Shown here one piece after another: positions 7,596 through 14,783 of a stretch of DNA of 24,903 nucleotides. How positions within the stretch are numbered: the stretch's first letter is position 1; the number at the start of each line of letters is the position of its first letter. The notes under the pieces are model-generated. The model was not told the origin of the DNA. It made no database searches and saw only the letters and a program-made list of their open reading frames with translations. The stretch covers positions 1 to 24,903 of the forward strand of contig CAYMMX010000015.1 in NCBI GenBank assembly GCA_964391675.1. The letters are read 5' to 3'. Made by a program: the position numbers and the translations under genes. The DNA is from CAYMMX01 sp964391675. GTDB lineage: Bacteria; Cyanobacteriota; Vampirovibrionia; Gastranaerophilales; Gastranaerophilaceae.

Positions 7596-8522
7596 ATGAC
7601 TTATTTGTGGAAATATATGTCTTTAGATAAATTTGAAAAATTACTTGAAAATAAAGGATTATATTTTAGTTCTGCTAAGCAATTGAGAGAAAATTTAGAC
7701 CCAATAGAAGGAGCTGTCGTTGATTCTTTAAATCAAGTTGTTGATAAATTAATAATGCCAATAATACCTATGTTTTTAGATGGTAAAGAGAAACTTGATG
7801 GAGTTGAAAGTTTTTATAATAACCGACAAAATGACCAGACTGGAATATTAAATGGATTTGGCGAAATATATGATAAATTAAGAGAAGGGACTAATGCTGT
7901 AATTAAAATCCCTGAAACAATCAAACAAATATGTTCAAATTGTATAACTAAAATGTTTATTTGTTCTATGCATTGTAATGATTCTGAAAATTATGCTCTT
8001 TGGAAAATTTATCCAACAGACTTAAAAGGTGAACTACAGATAAATCAAGGTATTGCAGTAAGAATAAATGCTCAATATATTAAAAATTCTATGAGCAATG
8101 TTTTTTCATCTTTGAATAAAAATAAAGTATCTGAATTTAATTTTGATATTGAGGATGTTCAATATACATTTCCTGATACTCTACCTGAAGACTCTAATTT
8201 AGCATTAGATGAAATCAATAAAATTAAAGGTGAAAAACCTCAAAAATATTTTCATTTGCTATATAAAACAAAATACTATGAATATGAAAATGAAAAAAGA
8301 TTAATTATAGATTTTTCAGAATCACATAAAGATATTGATTTAGGACAAGGTGGCTATTTGCATTTTAATAATATGGGAGACTTTTTTAATCCTGAAAATG
8401 TTTTAGTTTATGTATCACCATTTGCATCAGAGTCATTTAAAAAATATGTCATATACTTGCTGGAACAAAAAGGACTTGATGGAAAAAAACTTGTAAAACA
8501 ATCTTCAATTAAAACTACTTAA
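7596..8522 (+). CDS. DUF2971-type protein
   Basis: This 308-residue protein shows the DUF2971 hallmarks in order. The N-terminus is LWKYMSLDKFEKLLENKGLY, followed by FSSAKQLRENLDPIEG in place of the usual 'FNDPfE' block. The central motif FICSMHCNDSENYALWKIY matches 'cFs...mWshYa', and QGIAVRIN follows. Then comes KYYEYENEKRLIIDF, matching 'w.yE.E.R'. The family has no settled biochemical function and is frequent in accessory and defence loci. A perfect AAGGAG lies 8 nt before the ATG. The gene stands alone: 43 nt after the exported-protein operon and before the palindrome next to the Mu-like module. It could be a standalone cargo or defence gene. Confidence 0.75.
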   Translation: MTYLWKYMSLDKFEKLLENKGLYFSSAKQLRENLDPIEGAVVDSLNQVVDKLIMPIIPMFLDGKEKLDGVESFYNNRQNDQTGILNGFGEIYDKLREGTNAVIKIPETIKQICSNCITKMFICSMHCNDSENYALWKIYPTDLKGELQINQGIAVRINAQYIKNSMSNVFSSLNKNKVSEFNFDIEDVQYTFPDTLPEDSNLALDEINKIKGEKPQKYFHLLYKTKYYEYENEKRLIIDFSESHKDIDLGQGGYLHFNNMGDFFNPENVLVYVSPFASESFKKYVIYLLEQKGLDGKKLVKQSSIKTT

Positions 8523-8631
8523 TTTAATACAAACTTTTTAGAAATTGTTATATGTGTTTAATTGTTTTATCTTTAAATCAGTTCCAAAAAATTTGTAATG
8601 CAGATACGGGATTTATCATAGGCGAAGTTGA

Positions 8632-8674
8632 TTTTTAAACGGCTTTTAAATAGTATTTAAAAGCCGTTTAAAAA
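8632..8674. repeat. Perfect 20-bp inverted repeat with 3-nt loop
   Basis: The arm TTTTTAAACGGCTTTTAAAT (8632-8651) pairs perfectly with 8655-8674 around AGT. A second looser pair, GATTTTTAAAC (8630-8640) and GTTTAAAAATC (8677-8687), shares bases with it. It lies between the convergent DUF2971 gene and the small regulator gene, so it may be a bidirectional terminator. It lacks a long separate T tract, and a cruciform or transposon-end role is also possible. Confidence 0.85.
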
Positions 8675-8685
8675 GGGTTTAAAAA

Positions 8686-8952
8686 TCAAATAAAACCATA
8701 ATGGATTTCAAGATTGTTTTTCAGAAATATTTCGAAGTCTTGATTATAGCGTTCGCCGGTTATGAGCCGAGTGATGTAGCTTTCGGTTAGGTTTAGTTCT
8801 TTTGCAAGCCTTTTCTGCGTAATTTCACGAAAAATTAGTTTGTATCTTATCATCCTCTCCCGTCTATATAAAAAACGGCTCCCAGTTTTGTTTGGACTTT
8901 TTAACATTTTTCGTTCTACTAATTCTAGCTTCTCTCTTATTTCTCTTTTCAT
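8686..8952 (-). CDS. Small HTH regulator of the Mu-like element
   Basis: An 88-residue protein starting at the ATG at 8950-8952, preceded by AAAGGAGG. A longer frame that begins 21 nt earlier is less likely because the ribosome site sits inside it. The N-terminal half is a basic helix (REIREKLELVERKML...). The C-terminal part, TQKRLAKELNLTESYITRLI, is a helix-turn-helix of XRE type with its recognition helix at TESYITRLI. It is divergent from the transposase gene, the place held by the Mu repressor and Ner-type regulators, so it probably represses transposase expression. It lacks the long tail of Mu c repressor. Confidence 0.75.
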   Translation of the reverse strand: MKREIREKLELVERKMLKSPNKTGSRFLYRRERMIRYKLIFREITQKRLAKELNLTESYITRLITGERYNQDFEIFLKNNLEIHYGFI

Positions 8953-8984
8953 AAAACCTCCTTTGCAACACACATCTTAACTCT

Positions 8985-9050
8985 GTTTCCGAATTTTACA
9001 AGCCTGATTTCTAGAAAATTATGTCGAAATGATTCGTTTAACTCGGAAAC
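8985..9050. promoter_or_regulatory. Divergent control region with GTTTCCGA/TCGGAAAC inverted pair
   Basis: The region between regulator and transposase starts carries GTTTCCGA at 8985-8992 and its exact complement TCGGAAAC at 9043-9050. A TTAACTC direct repeat adjoins them (8978-8984 region and 9038-9044). In Mu the same interval holds operators bound by both repressor and MuA. I see no clear consensus promoter. Confidence 0.35.
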
Positions 9051-9076
9051 GGTTCCATTTGAAAGTCGGAAGAGTG

Positions 9077-11104
9077 ATGAATGTTGATATGGACGAATAC
9101 ATAACAATCAAAGAATTAGCGGATTTAAAAGGTGTAAGCACCCGTGCAATCCGTCTTTCAAAGCCAAAATATCAAACCCGCGAAATAAAAGTTCAGGGCG
9201 GAGCAAGTTTTGAAATCCTTTTATCAAGTGTTGAGCCTGAACTACAGGAAAAATATTTGGATAAAAAAGTTGAAATTAAAACGGAATCAACCTCATTGGT
9301 ACCGATTAATTTCAAGGAAGATTCAACCGACAAAGCAAAGGAAATCGCCCTTGCAAGGTTTGATTTAATAAAAGAATGGCTAAAGCAAAGGAAAAATCAG
9401 AGAAAGCAAACAAAATTTGATTTAGATTTTTTGGATGCTTTCAACGCAGGATTATTGTATCCAAAAATTTATTCATTAATCGGAAATGTATCAATCGGAA
9501 CCCTGCAGCGTTGGAAAAGAATTTTAGGTAACAGTTCCGACTTTAGGCTATTAATCCCGAATTATCATTACCAAAAAGCTGAAAGCCGAATAAGTTTAAC
9601 AGATTTTGAAAAACAAATTTTTATGAAATTTTTGCTCCATCCGAATAAATTCAGTATAGGAAAAGCAATTTCACTTACTCAATATATTTTGGAGAAAAAC
9701 GGACAAAATTACATTCCATCAAATCCAACATTCAGACGGTTTGCGAACTGGTATCGAGATAACAATTATGACAAGTGGATTTTACTCCGCGATGGTGAAA
9801 AATCTTTGAAGGAAGAAGTTATTCCGCATATAAAAAGAGATTTATCAAAAATTGAAGTCGGAGATGTTTTGGTAGCAGACGGTAAAAAATTAAACTTTCA
9901 AGTTATTAATCCTTTTACAGGAAAACCTTGTCGAGCAACATTAATCGGCTTCCTTGATTGGAAATCAACTGCATTAGTCGGTTATGAAATTATGCTTGAA
10001 GAAAATACTCAAAATATAGCCTCTGCTTTACGAAATGCAATTATAAACTTAGGCAGAATTCCTAAATTTGTTTATCAGGATAACGGCAGAGCGTTCAGAG
10101 CAAAATATTTTATCGGGAGTGCCGGTTTTCAGGAAAGCGGAATCAGAGGAATTTATGAAAAACTTGGCATAACTCCTATCTTTGCAAATCCGTACAATGC
10201 AAGAGCAAAGGTTATTGAGCGTTTTTTCTTAGAAATGCAGGAAAGTTTTGAAAAATTATTACCGAGTTACATCGGAACAAGTATTGAAACTAAACCTGCA
10301 AGATTAAAACGGAATGAAAAATTTCATACTGAGATGCACAATGAATTTGTGCCGACAATTGAACAAACAATTCAGATGATTGAAAGTTGGCTTGATTATA
10401 AAAATTCTCTGCCTTGTCCGAATTGCAAAAATAAAACGATAAAAGAAATGCTTGCAGGAATTGAAAAGCAGAAGATTAACGAACAGTTGTTAGATGCCAA
10501 ACTTGATGACCTTATGATGGCACAAGAGATAAAAACAATCACAAGTCAGGGTATAAGATTTTTAAAGGCAGATTATTTTAATGATGCACTTTACGGTTTA
10601 AGACAAAAAGTAATGATAAAATACAGCCTTTTTGATCTTTCATCCATCAAAGTTTATACGATTAATGGCAAATTTTTATGCCGAGCAGAGCGAATAACTC
10701 TAACGCACCCGCTTGCAAATTACACCGGCAAAATTAAGGATATTGAAGATTACAAACAAAAAATCCAAAGGCAAAAGCAGTTGAAAAACAAAACAATAAG
10801 AGCCTGCAAAGAAATTTTGAATGTTGAAGATTTTGATGTGTTGAAATGTGAATTAATTGAAGAAAAAGAACCAATTGTCGAACAAATCGGAGGAATTTAT
10901 AGGGGCGGAAAAATCTTTGATTTTTCCGCCCCAGATGAAACAAAAAGCGAAGAACCTCAAACCTTACGACCATTATTTAAAACAAATTTTGAAAAATATG
11001 AATATTTAATGAAACATGGATGCACCTGCAATGCAGACAGGAAATGGTTATTAGAATACAAAATGACAGAGGAATGTAAAATTTATGAAAAAGATTTTTG
11101 TTAA
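9077..11104 (+). CDS. Mu-type DDE transposase (MuA-like)
   Basis: Predicted 675 residues from the ATG at 9077, preceded by GGAAGAG; an in-frame ATG at 9029 lacks a ribosome site. An N-terminal MuA-type HTH (about 5-30, DEYITIKELADLKGVSTRAIR) binds transposon ends. A second helical DNA-binding region (about 100-240) follows, then the rve/RNase H-like core. The catalytic triad is visible as D268 (VLVADGKKL), D335 (FVYQDNGRAF) and E381 (KVIERFF). A Mu-transposase C-terminal beta domain lies at about 495-540 (FLKADYFNDALYGL...CRAERI), followed by a basic tail that would contact the ATPase. The protein cuts and joins transposon ends to target DNA. Extra Cys pairs (CPNC near 447; HGCTC near the end) may bind metal. 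All key residues are present, so it is probably active. Confidence 0.93.
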   Translation: MNVDMDEYITIKELADLKGVSTRAIRLSKPKYQTREIKVQGGASFEILLSSVEPELQEKYLDKKVEIKTESTSLVPINFKEDSTDKAKEIALARFDLIKEWLKQRKNQRKQTKFDLDFLDAFNAGLLYPKIYSLIGNVSIGTLQRWKRILGNSSDFRLLIPNYHYQKAESRISLTDFEKQIFMKFLLHPNKFSIGKAISLTQYILEKNGQNYIPSNPTFRRFANWYRDNNYDKWILLRDGEKSLKEEVIPHIKRDLSKIEVGDVLVADGKKLNFQVINPFTGKPCRATLIGFLDWKSTALVGYEIMLEENTQNIASALRNAIINLGRIPKFVYQDNGRAFRAKYFIGSAGFQESGIRGIYEKLGITPIFANPYNARAKVIERFFLEMQESFEKLLPSYIGTSIETKPARLKRNEKFHTEMHNEFVPTIEQTIQMIESWLDYKNSLPCPNCKNKTIKEMLAGIEKQKINEQLLDAKLDDLMMAQEIKTITSQGIRFLKADYFNDALYGLRQKVMIKYSLFDLSSIKVYTINGKFLCRAERITLTHPLANYTGKIKDIEDYKQKIQRQKQLKNKTIRACKEILNVEDFDVLKCELIEEKEPIVEQIGGIYRGGKIFDFSAPDETKSEEPQTLRPLFKTNFEKYEYLMKHGCTCNADRKWLLEYKMTEECKIYEKDFC

Positions 11105-11771
11105 GACCAAAAACGTAAAAGGTTTTATGAACCTGATTTACAGCATAAAAAATAAACCTGAAAATATCAGCAAAATCGGCTTGATTTATGGTGAAGCAGG
11201 GCTTGGAAAAACAAAAACTGCCTTGTATTTTGCAATTCAGCATGATGCGATTTATATCAGAGCAACAAATTCAATGACTCCAAAGTGGTTACTGGAAGAA
11301 CTTGCCGGCGAGCTCGATGAAATTCCAAGATTTTATACTGCTGATATTTTCAGACAATGCGTAAATACACTAAAATCAAAGCCCCAAATGATAATTGTAG
11401 ATGAGATTGATTACTTGCTTGCAGATTTCAGGGCAATTGAAAGTCTGAGAGATTTGCACGATGAAACAGGTGTGCCAATAGTTTTGGTCGGAATGAAATT
11501 AGCGAAACATAAGCTCAAAAAACATACACACTTGTTTGACAGAATTTCTGAGATTTACAAATTTGATGAATTTGATTTTCAAGATGTTAAACAAATAGTG
11601 AAGGAATTGACAGAAGTTGAAATTCAAGATTCTGCCATCAGAATAATTCATCAAAAAGCAACAAGTTTCAGACAAATTGTACAAATTATTGACAAACTTG
11701 AAAAAGCAGCATCGGCAAACGCTTTAACCACAATTGATAAAACTATGGCGGAGGAAATTTTGAATGCGTGA
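11085..11771 (+). CDS. MuB/TniB-like AAA+ ATPase, target selector
   Basis: This 228-residue protein overlaps the transposase gene by 20 nt and the next gene by 8 nt, and GAGGA precedes its ATG. It carries a Walker A motif GEAGLGKT (36-43) and a Walker B motif MIIVDEID (102-109, D106/E107). A sensor-like VLVGMK is near residue 140, and a C-terminal helical domain resembles the MuB/TniB lid. In Mu and Tn5053-type elements this protein forms ATP-dependent filaments on DNA, picks the target and activates the transposase. It lacks the long N-terminal HTH region of phage MuB, so it resembles the compact form found in Mu-like transposons. The spelling of both Walker motifs suggests full activity. 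Confidence 0.9.
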   Translation: MKKIFVKTKNVKGFMNLIYSIKNKPENISKIGLIYGEAGLGKTKTALYFAIQHDAIYIRATNSMTPKWLLEELAGELDEIPRFYTADIFRQCVNTLKSKPQMIIVDEIDYLLADFRAIESLRDLHDETGVPIVLVGMKLAKHKLKKHTHLFDRISEIYKFDEFDFQDVKQIVKELTEVEIQDSAIRIIHQKATSFRQIVQIIDKLEKAASANALTTIDKTMAEEILNA

Positions 11772-12570
11772 TAAAATTTTAACAGCAGCAAAAAAGTTAA
11801 AAATATTCACTTTAGATGATATTGTCATGATGACAGATATTGAAGAAACTGCCGTAAAATCTGTACTAAATGAACTTATAAAAAATAATAAAATAAAGGC
11901 TGTAAGTAATTCCTTTGAATATATTGAAAAATTAAAAGTAGCCGAAAATGTCAAAATAGTAAACAAAAACCTTGAGGTTAAATTTTCTAATATATCAACA
12001 CTTGAAGCTGTGAAAATATTTTTACAAAACTGTAAAGAAAAAAATCTTACTTTTGAGACTCTAAAAGCATATAGAACTTTTTTAAATGCACATATCATTC
12101 CATATTTTTATAAATTTTTGCTTAAGGATATAAAAATTGAAAATGTTGCAGATTTTAAAAATTATCTTCAGGAAAAGAAAATCAGCGAGCGTAGGATTAA
12201 AAATATTCTGACCCTGCTAAATCAAATTTTAAAATATTATCAAAGCGAGGGTTATATTGAAAAAACTTGTGTTTTAGAAGTCAAAAGATTACAAAAAATT
12301 CCGAAACGCGAAGTACAGATTTTAACTCTCAATCAAATCGAACAGTTGTTTTCAATAGTAAAATCGGAGTATAAATATCTTCTGCCGATTGTGCAAAAAT
12401 CTATTAACGAAAAAATGAAACTGTCAGATATTTTACAGGATGAGTATTACAAACGGAACCGCATAACAAAAAGAAAAGTCAGGACTGATTTCTTTAATAT
12501 CAAGCAAAAACTGGGCTTAGAAAAATTCATGTTTGATGATTTGAGATTTTGTCAAAAATGTGCAGAATAA
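11764..12570 (+). CDS. Winged-helix protein fused to a tyrosine-recombinase remnant
   Basis: This 268-residue protein overlaps the ATPase gene by 8 nt. Residues 1-55 (LDDIVMMTDIEETAVKSVLNELIKNN) look like a winged helix. Residues about 80-190 match the SAM-like core-binding domain of tyrosine recombinases (TLEAVKIFLQNCKEKNLTFETLKAYRTFL...). The catalytic part begins LTLNQIEQLF, but the first arginine motif has become INEKMKLSDIL, where active enzymes have 'TGlRisEll'. Most of the central domain is missing, and the HxLRH box survives only as FDDLRF. The protein ends with CQKCAE and has no nucleophilic Tyr block. It is therefore probably not a recombinase but a DNA-binding accessory protein. 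It may be a third conserved gene of this transposon type, or a decaying gene. Confidence 0.75.
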   Translation: MRDKILTAAKKLKIFTLDDIVMMTDIEETAVKSVLNELIKNNKIKAVSNSFEYIEKLKVAENVKIVNKNLEVKFSNISTLEAVKIFLQNCKEKNLTFETLKAYRTFLNAHIIPYFYKFLLKDIKIENVADFKNYLQEKKISERRIKNILTLLNQILKYYQSEGYIEKTCVLEVKRLQKIPKREVQILTLNQIEQLFSIVKSEYKYLLPIVQKSINEKMKLSDILQDEYYKRNRITKRKVRTDFFNIKQKLGLEKFMFDDLRFCQKCAE

Positions 12571-12597
12571 AGATAAAAGTCGTGTAAAAAATGTGCA
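12554..12597. repeat. Direct repeat AAAAATGTGCA, possible transposon-end sites
   Basis: AAAAATGTGCA occurs at 12554-12564 (inside the last codons of the 268-residue protein gene) and at 12587-12597, a period of 33 nt. The second copy also forms a short stem with CATTTTT (12587-12593/12596-12602). A related AAAACATGCAC is found near 14525. Transposon ends of this class often carry such repeated sites. Confidence 0.5.
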
Positions 12598-12607
12598 TTT
12601 TTATAAT

Positions 12608-12645
12608 ATAATTTCAATAAAATACATGTAAATACTTGAAATTAT
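12608..12645. promoter_or_regulatory. Nested dyad, candidate AbiEi operator
   Basis: ATAATTTCAA (12608-12617) is perfectly inverted as TTGAAATTAT (12636-12645). The palindrome TACATGTA (12623-12630) has the same centre, 12626.5. The right arm contains the -35 box of the AbiE promoter. AbiEi-family antitoxins bind inverted repeats in their own promoters, so this is the likely operator. Confidence 0.6.
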
Positions 12646-12663
12646 TTTAAAATATGTTATACT
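12636..12663 (+). promoter_or_regulatory. Promoter of the abiE-type operon
   Basis: TTGAAA (12636-12641) and TATACT (12658-12663) have a 16-nt spacer. Transcription would start near 12670. GAGGT (12671-12675) is then 6 nt before the ATG at 12682, so the leader is very short. Confidence 0.65.
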
Positions 12664-12681
12664 AAAACTAGAGGTATAATT

Positions 12682-13395
12682 ATGACTTCAACTAAAACAA
12701 ATGTTGCTAAAAAAATATTATCTGATGATAATTATGAAAAAATATGGTCTGTTGAGGATTTTAAAAAATTTGACAGGCTAAATGTACTTAAAGCTTTTAG
12801 CAAGTTACAGAAAGAAAATGTCATTAAACGCATTAAAAGAGGTTATTATTACCGCCCCAAAATAACAATTTTAGGTGAAAGTACTTTTGATACCTACAGT
12901 TTGGCTATAGCGAAAATAAAGAAAAAGAGTTCTTTTCGTTGTATATCAGGAATAAGCGGTTATAACCAAATCGGGCTTACAACACAAGTCCCGAATGTTA
13001 TTGAAATTGCTTGTGATTGCGATGTCAGAAATTATAACAATATTGTTTATTTAAAAAGAAAAAAACCGGTTAATGGCGGAACTGTTGAGCGTATCGTTCT
13101 TGATTCAATTATAGATATAAAAAAAATTCCTGATACAACTATAGAAAAAAGCATTTTAAAAATAAAAAATATGATAAAAAATGACAAAGTCAATTTATCG
13201 TCTCTGGTAAAATCTGCCATTTATGAATCGCCAAGAGTAAAAGCAGTTATAGGTGCAATTGCAGAAGAATTCGAATTTGATAAAAAGCTTTTAGCTAAAC
13301 TCAAAGCCTCATTAAACCCTGTTTCTGTGATATACTTGAACATAGGAAGTGCGTTAATTTATGCGAAAAAATGGCAAATTGTACCGGAAAGATAA
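12682..13395 (+). CDS. AbiEi/DUF6088-type antitoxin and repressor
   Basis: This 237-residue protein has an N-terminal winged helix (about 18-62: WSVEDFKKFDRLNVLKAFSK, then LQKENVIKRIKRGYYYRPK). Its 'wing' RIKRGYYYRPK with the following ILGES is typical of DUF6088/AbiEi. The rest is the AbiEi-like C-terminal domain (KKSSFRCISGISGYNQIGLT; VPNVIEIA). These proteins neutralise the nucleotidyltransferase toxin and repress their own operon. Neutralisation in type IV systems does not need a stable complex with the toxin. The toxin gene starts 2 nt after this stop codon. The promoter region with the dyad immediately upstream fits autoregulation. The alternative of a plain DUF6088 regulator is ruled out by the toxin partner. 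Confidence 0.87.
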   Translation: MTSTKTNVAKKILSDDNYEKIWSVEDFKKFDRLNVLKAFSKLQKENVIKRIKRGYYYRPKITILGESTFDTYSLAIAKIKKKSSFRCISGISGYNQIGLTTQVPNVIEIACDCDVRNYNNIVYLKRKKPVNGGTVERIVLDSIIDIKKIPDTTIEKSILKIKNMIKNDKVNLSSLVKSAIYESPRVKAVIGAIAEEFEFDKKLLAKLKASLNPVSVIYLNIGSALIYAKKWQIVPER

Positions 13396-13397
13396 AA

Positions 13398-14315
13398 ATG
13401 CAATTTTTACATAATCATAAAGATTTCAAATATTTTATTCAGGAAGTGTCAAAGCAGGTTGGACTTGAAACTTTTATTATTGAAAAAGATTATTGGGTAA
13501 CTTATATTTTAAAAAATTTAGCACAATCAGAGTTTGCAGATGAAATAGTTTTTAAGGGCGGAACCTGTCTTTCAAAAGCATATAATTTAATTGAAAGATT
13601 TTCAGAAGATGTTGATTTATTAATATTAGAAACCAAAAATACAAAATCAAAGACCCAAAAAGAAAAAAGATTAGTTGCGATAAGGGAATTTGTAAATTCA
13701 TTAGATAATTTGAATTATGTAAACGGTAATCGTTCACAATTACATGCCGCTTTTAAATATGAATTTCCATCGCTAACACCTGCTATTGGCGTTGTAACAA
13801 AAGAAATTTTAATTGAACCGGGTTATCGCGGTGGGATTATTCCAAAAATTGAAAAGAAATTTATAACCTCATTTGTTGAAAATGCACTTTTAGGAAAACT
13901 TGAAGGTTATAATATAGAATCTTTTGAAATAAATGTCTTAGCCTTAGAGCGAATTTTTATGGAAAAACTTTTCGCACTTAAAGAAATTTATGAAAAAGAT
14001 AACGGCAAAACCTTAGTAACGAAAACACGCCATTATTATGATATTTATAAATTATTAGAAACCAATGAAATTAAAGTATTACTCAAAAATCAAAATGAAA
14101 TTAATTTAATTATCGAAGATATAAATTTGATAGGGAAAGAACATTTTGCATTGAAACCTGTAACTTGGGATGAATTAAAAAATCATATTTCAATAAAACC
14201 TAATAAAAATTTGTTCGAAAAGCTTCAAAAAGGATTCTTGAATGATAAAGCCTTGTATAAAACTCAACCTGATTTTAAAGAAATTATTAGGGAAATTAAT
14301 GAATTAATTGCCTGA
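13398..14315 (+). CDS. AbiEii-type nucleotidyltransferase toxin
   Basis: The protein has 305 residues from the ATG at 13398, preceded by GGAAAG and 2 nt after the antitoxin stop. An earlier in-frame ATG at 13371 lies within the antitoxin gene and lacks a ribosome site. The family signature is complete: EKDYWVT (29-35), the nucleotidyltransferase motif GGTCLSK (54-60) and the metal-binding box SEDVDLLI (69-76, D71 and D73). Later come LALERIFMEKLFAL and TRHYYDIYKLL, which correspond to the family's motifs III and IV. AbiEii-type toxins use an NTP (GTP in the Streptococcus protein), and related MenT toxins modify tRNA 3' ends. Abortive phage defence or stabilisation of the neighbouring element are the known roles. 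No residue is lost, so it is probably active. Confidence 0.92.
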   Translation: MQFLHNHKDFKYFIQEVSKQVGLETFIIEKDYWVTYILKNLAQSEFADEIVFKGGTCLSKAYNLIERFSEDVDLLILETKNTKSKTQKEKRLVAIREFVNSLDNLNYVNGNRSQLHAAFKYEFPSLTPAIGVVTKEILIEPGYRGGIIPKIEKKFITSFVENALLGKLEGYNIESFEINVLALERIFMEKLFALKEIYEKDNGKTLVTKTRHYYDIYKLLETNEIKVLLKNQNEINLIIEDINLIGKEHFALKPVTWDELKNHISIKPNKNLFEKLQKGFLNDKALYKTQPDFKEIIREINELIA

Positions 14316-14783
14316 AAGAGTACTTTTTCTGATGGAAATTTGTAAAATTTCCTTAAAATCTTTTTGAAAATAGCCAAATATTAGCGGTACCTTTAAACCT
14401 TAGCCATCCTTCCGAGTAGCTTCCGACTCCTTGAAACTGCATGAAAATTACCTATTCTTGTCCAGTGCCTCAAATATACACTGGTTCAAAGTTTTAGGCT
14501 AATTAGTAAGAATGTCTGTGGAAAAAACATGCACTTTTTCGGTAAAAATCCGGTAATTCCGGTAAATACAGTCAATCCGACCAAACTAGCCTCAATCTAC
14601 CTTAACAAGTAAAACACAGGCAGCCGGAAATGAGCCCAAATGTCCAGAATAAACCTCAGCTCACAAAATTCTTGTCCTATCATTTTAATAGTAGTTTTTA
14701 TTATTAGGGAAACCCTTCTTTATAGGCTATTTTGTTAGTTAGATTGTATAAAAGAGAAAAATAGAAAGAATGTAACAGGATTT
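14316..14783. other. Non-coding interval with short repeats and stem-loops
   Basis: No credible ORF longer than about 30 codons is visible in any frame. Base content is less AT-rich than the neighbours from about 14400 to 14660. It holds the stem CCAGTG/CACTGG (14462-14467/14479-14484) and CTTCCGA twice (14409, 14420). CGGTAA occurs three times (14540, 14551, 14560). It may hold the right end of the mobile element, a decayed gene or a small RNA. I cannot decide. Confidence 0.6.
14334..14365 (+). terminator. Possible weak terminator of the abiE operon
   Basis: The 8-bp stem GGAAATTT/AAATTTCC (14334-14341/14345-14352) has a 3-nt loop. A T run (14361-14365) follows only after 8 nt, so termination would be weak. 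It is 19 nt after the AbiEii stop. Confidence 0.35.

Larger units (their letters stand above)
8630..12602. mobile_element. Mu-like transposition module
   Basis: A divergent small HTH regulator, a MuA-like DDE transposase, a MuB-like ATPase and a winged-helix/recombinase-remnant gene follow one another with overlaps of 20 and 8 nt. This order copies phage Mu and Mu-like transposons (repressor, A, B). I could not find exact termini or target duplications. The left limit is set at the 20-bp palindrome and the right limit at the AAAAATGTGCA repeats; both are guesses. The AbiE pair next to it may be cargo, in which case the element reaches 14315 or beyond. Confidence 0.6.

Noticed and set aside
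13371..13397. Earlier in-frame ATG of the AbiEii gene
   Set aside because: No ribosome site; GGAAAG fits the ATG at 13398, which is 2 nt after the antitoxin stop.
9043..14426. TCGGAAG/TCGGAAA copies at 9043, 9066 and (inverted) 14409, 14420 as matching transposon ends
   Set aside because: The 7-mer also occurs in unrelated genes (about 201 and 5954), so the number is near what chance would allow and the spacings differ on the two sides.
14540..14570. CGGTAA repeats as a mini CRISPR array
   Set aside because: The repeat unit is only six bases with 3-5 nt between copies, and no cas gene is present.
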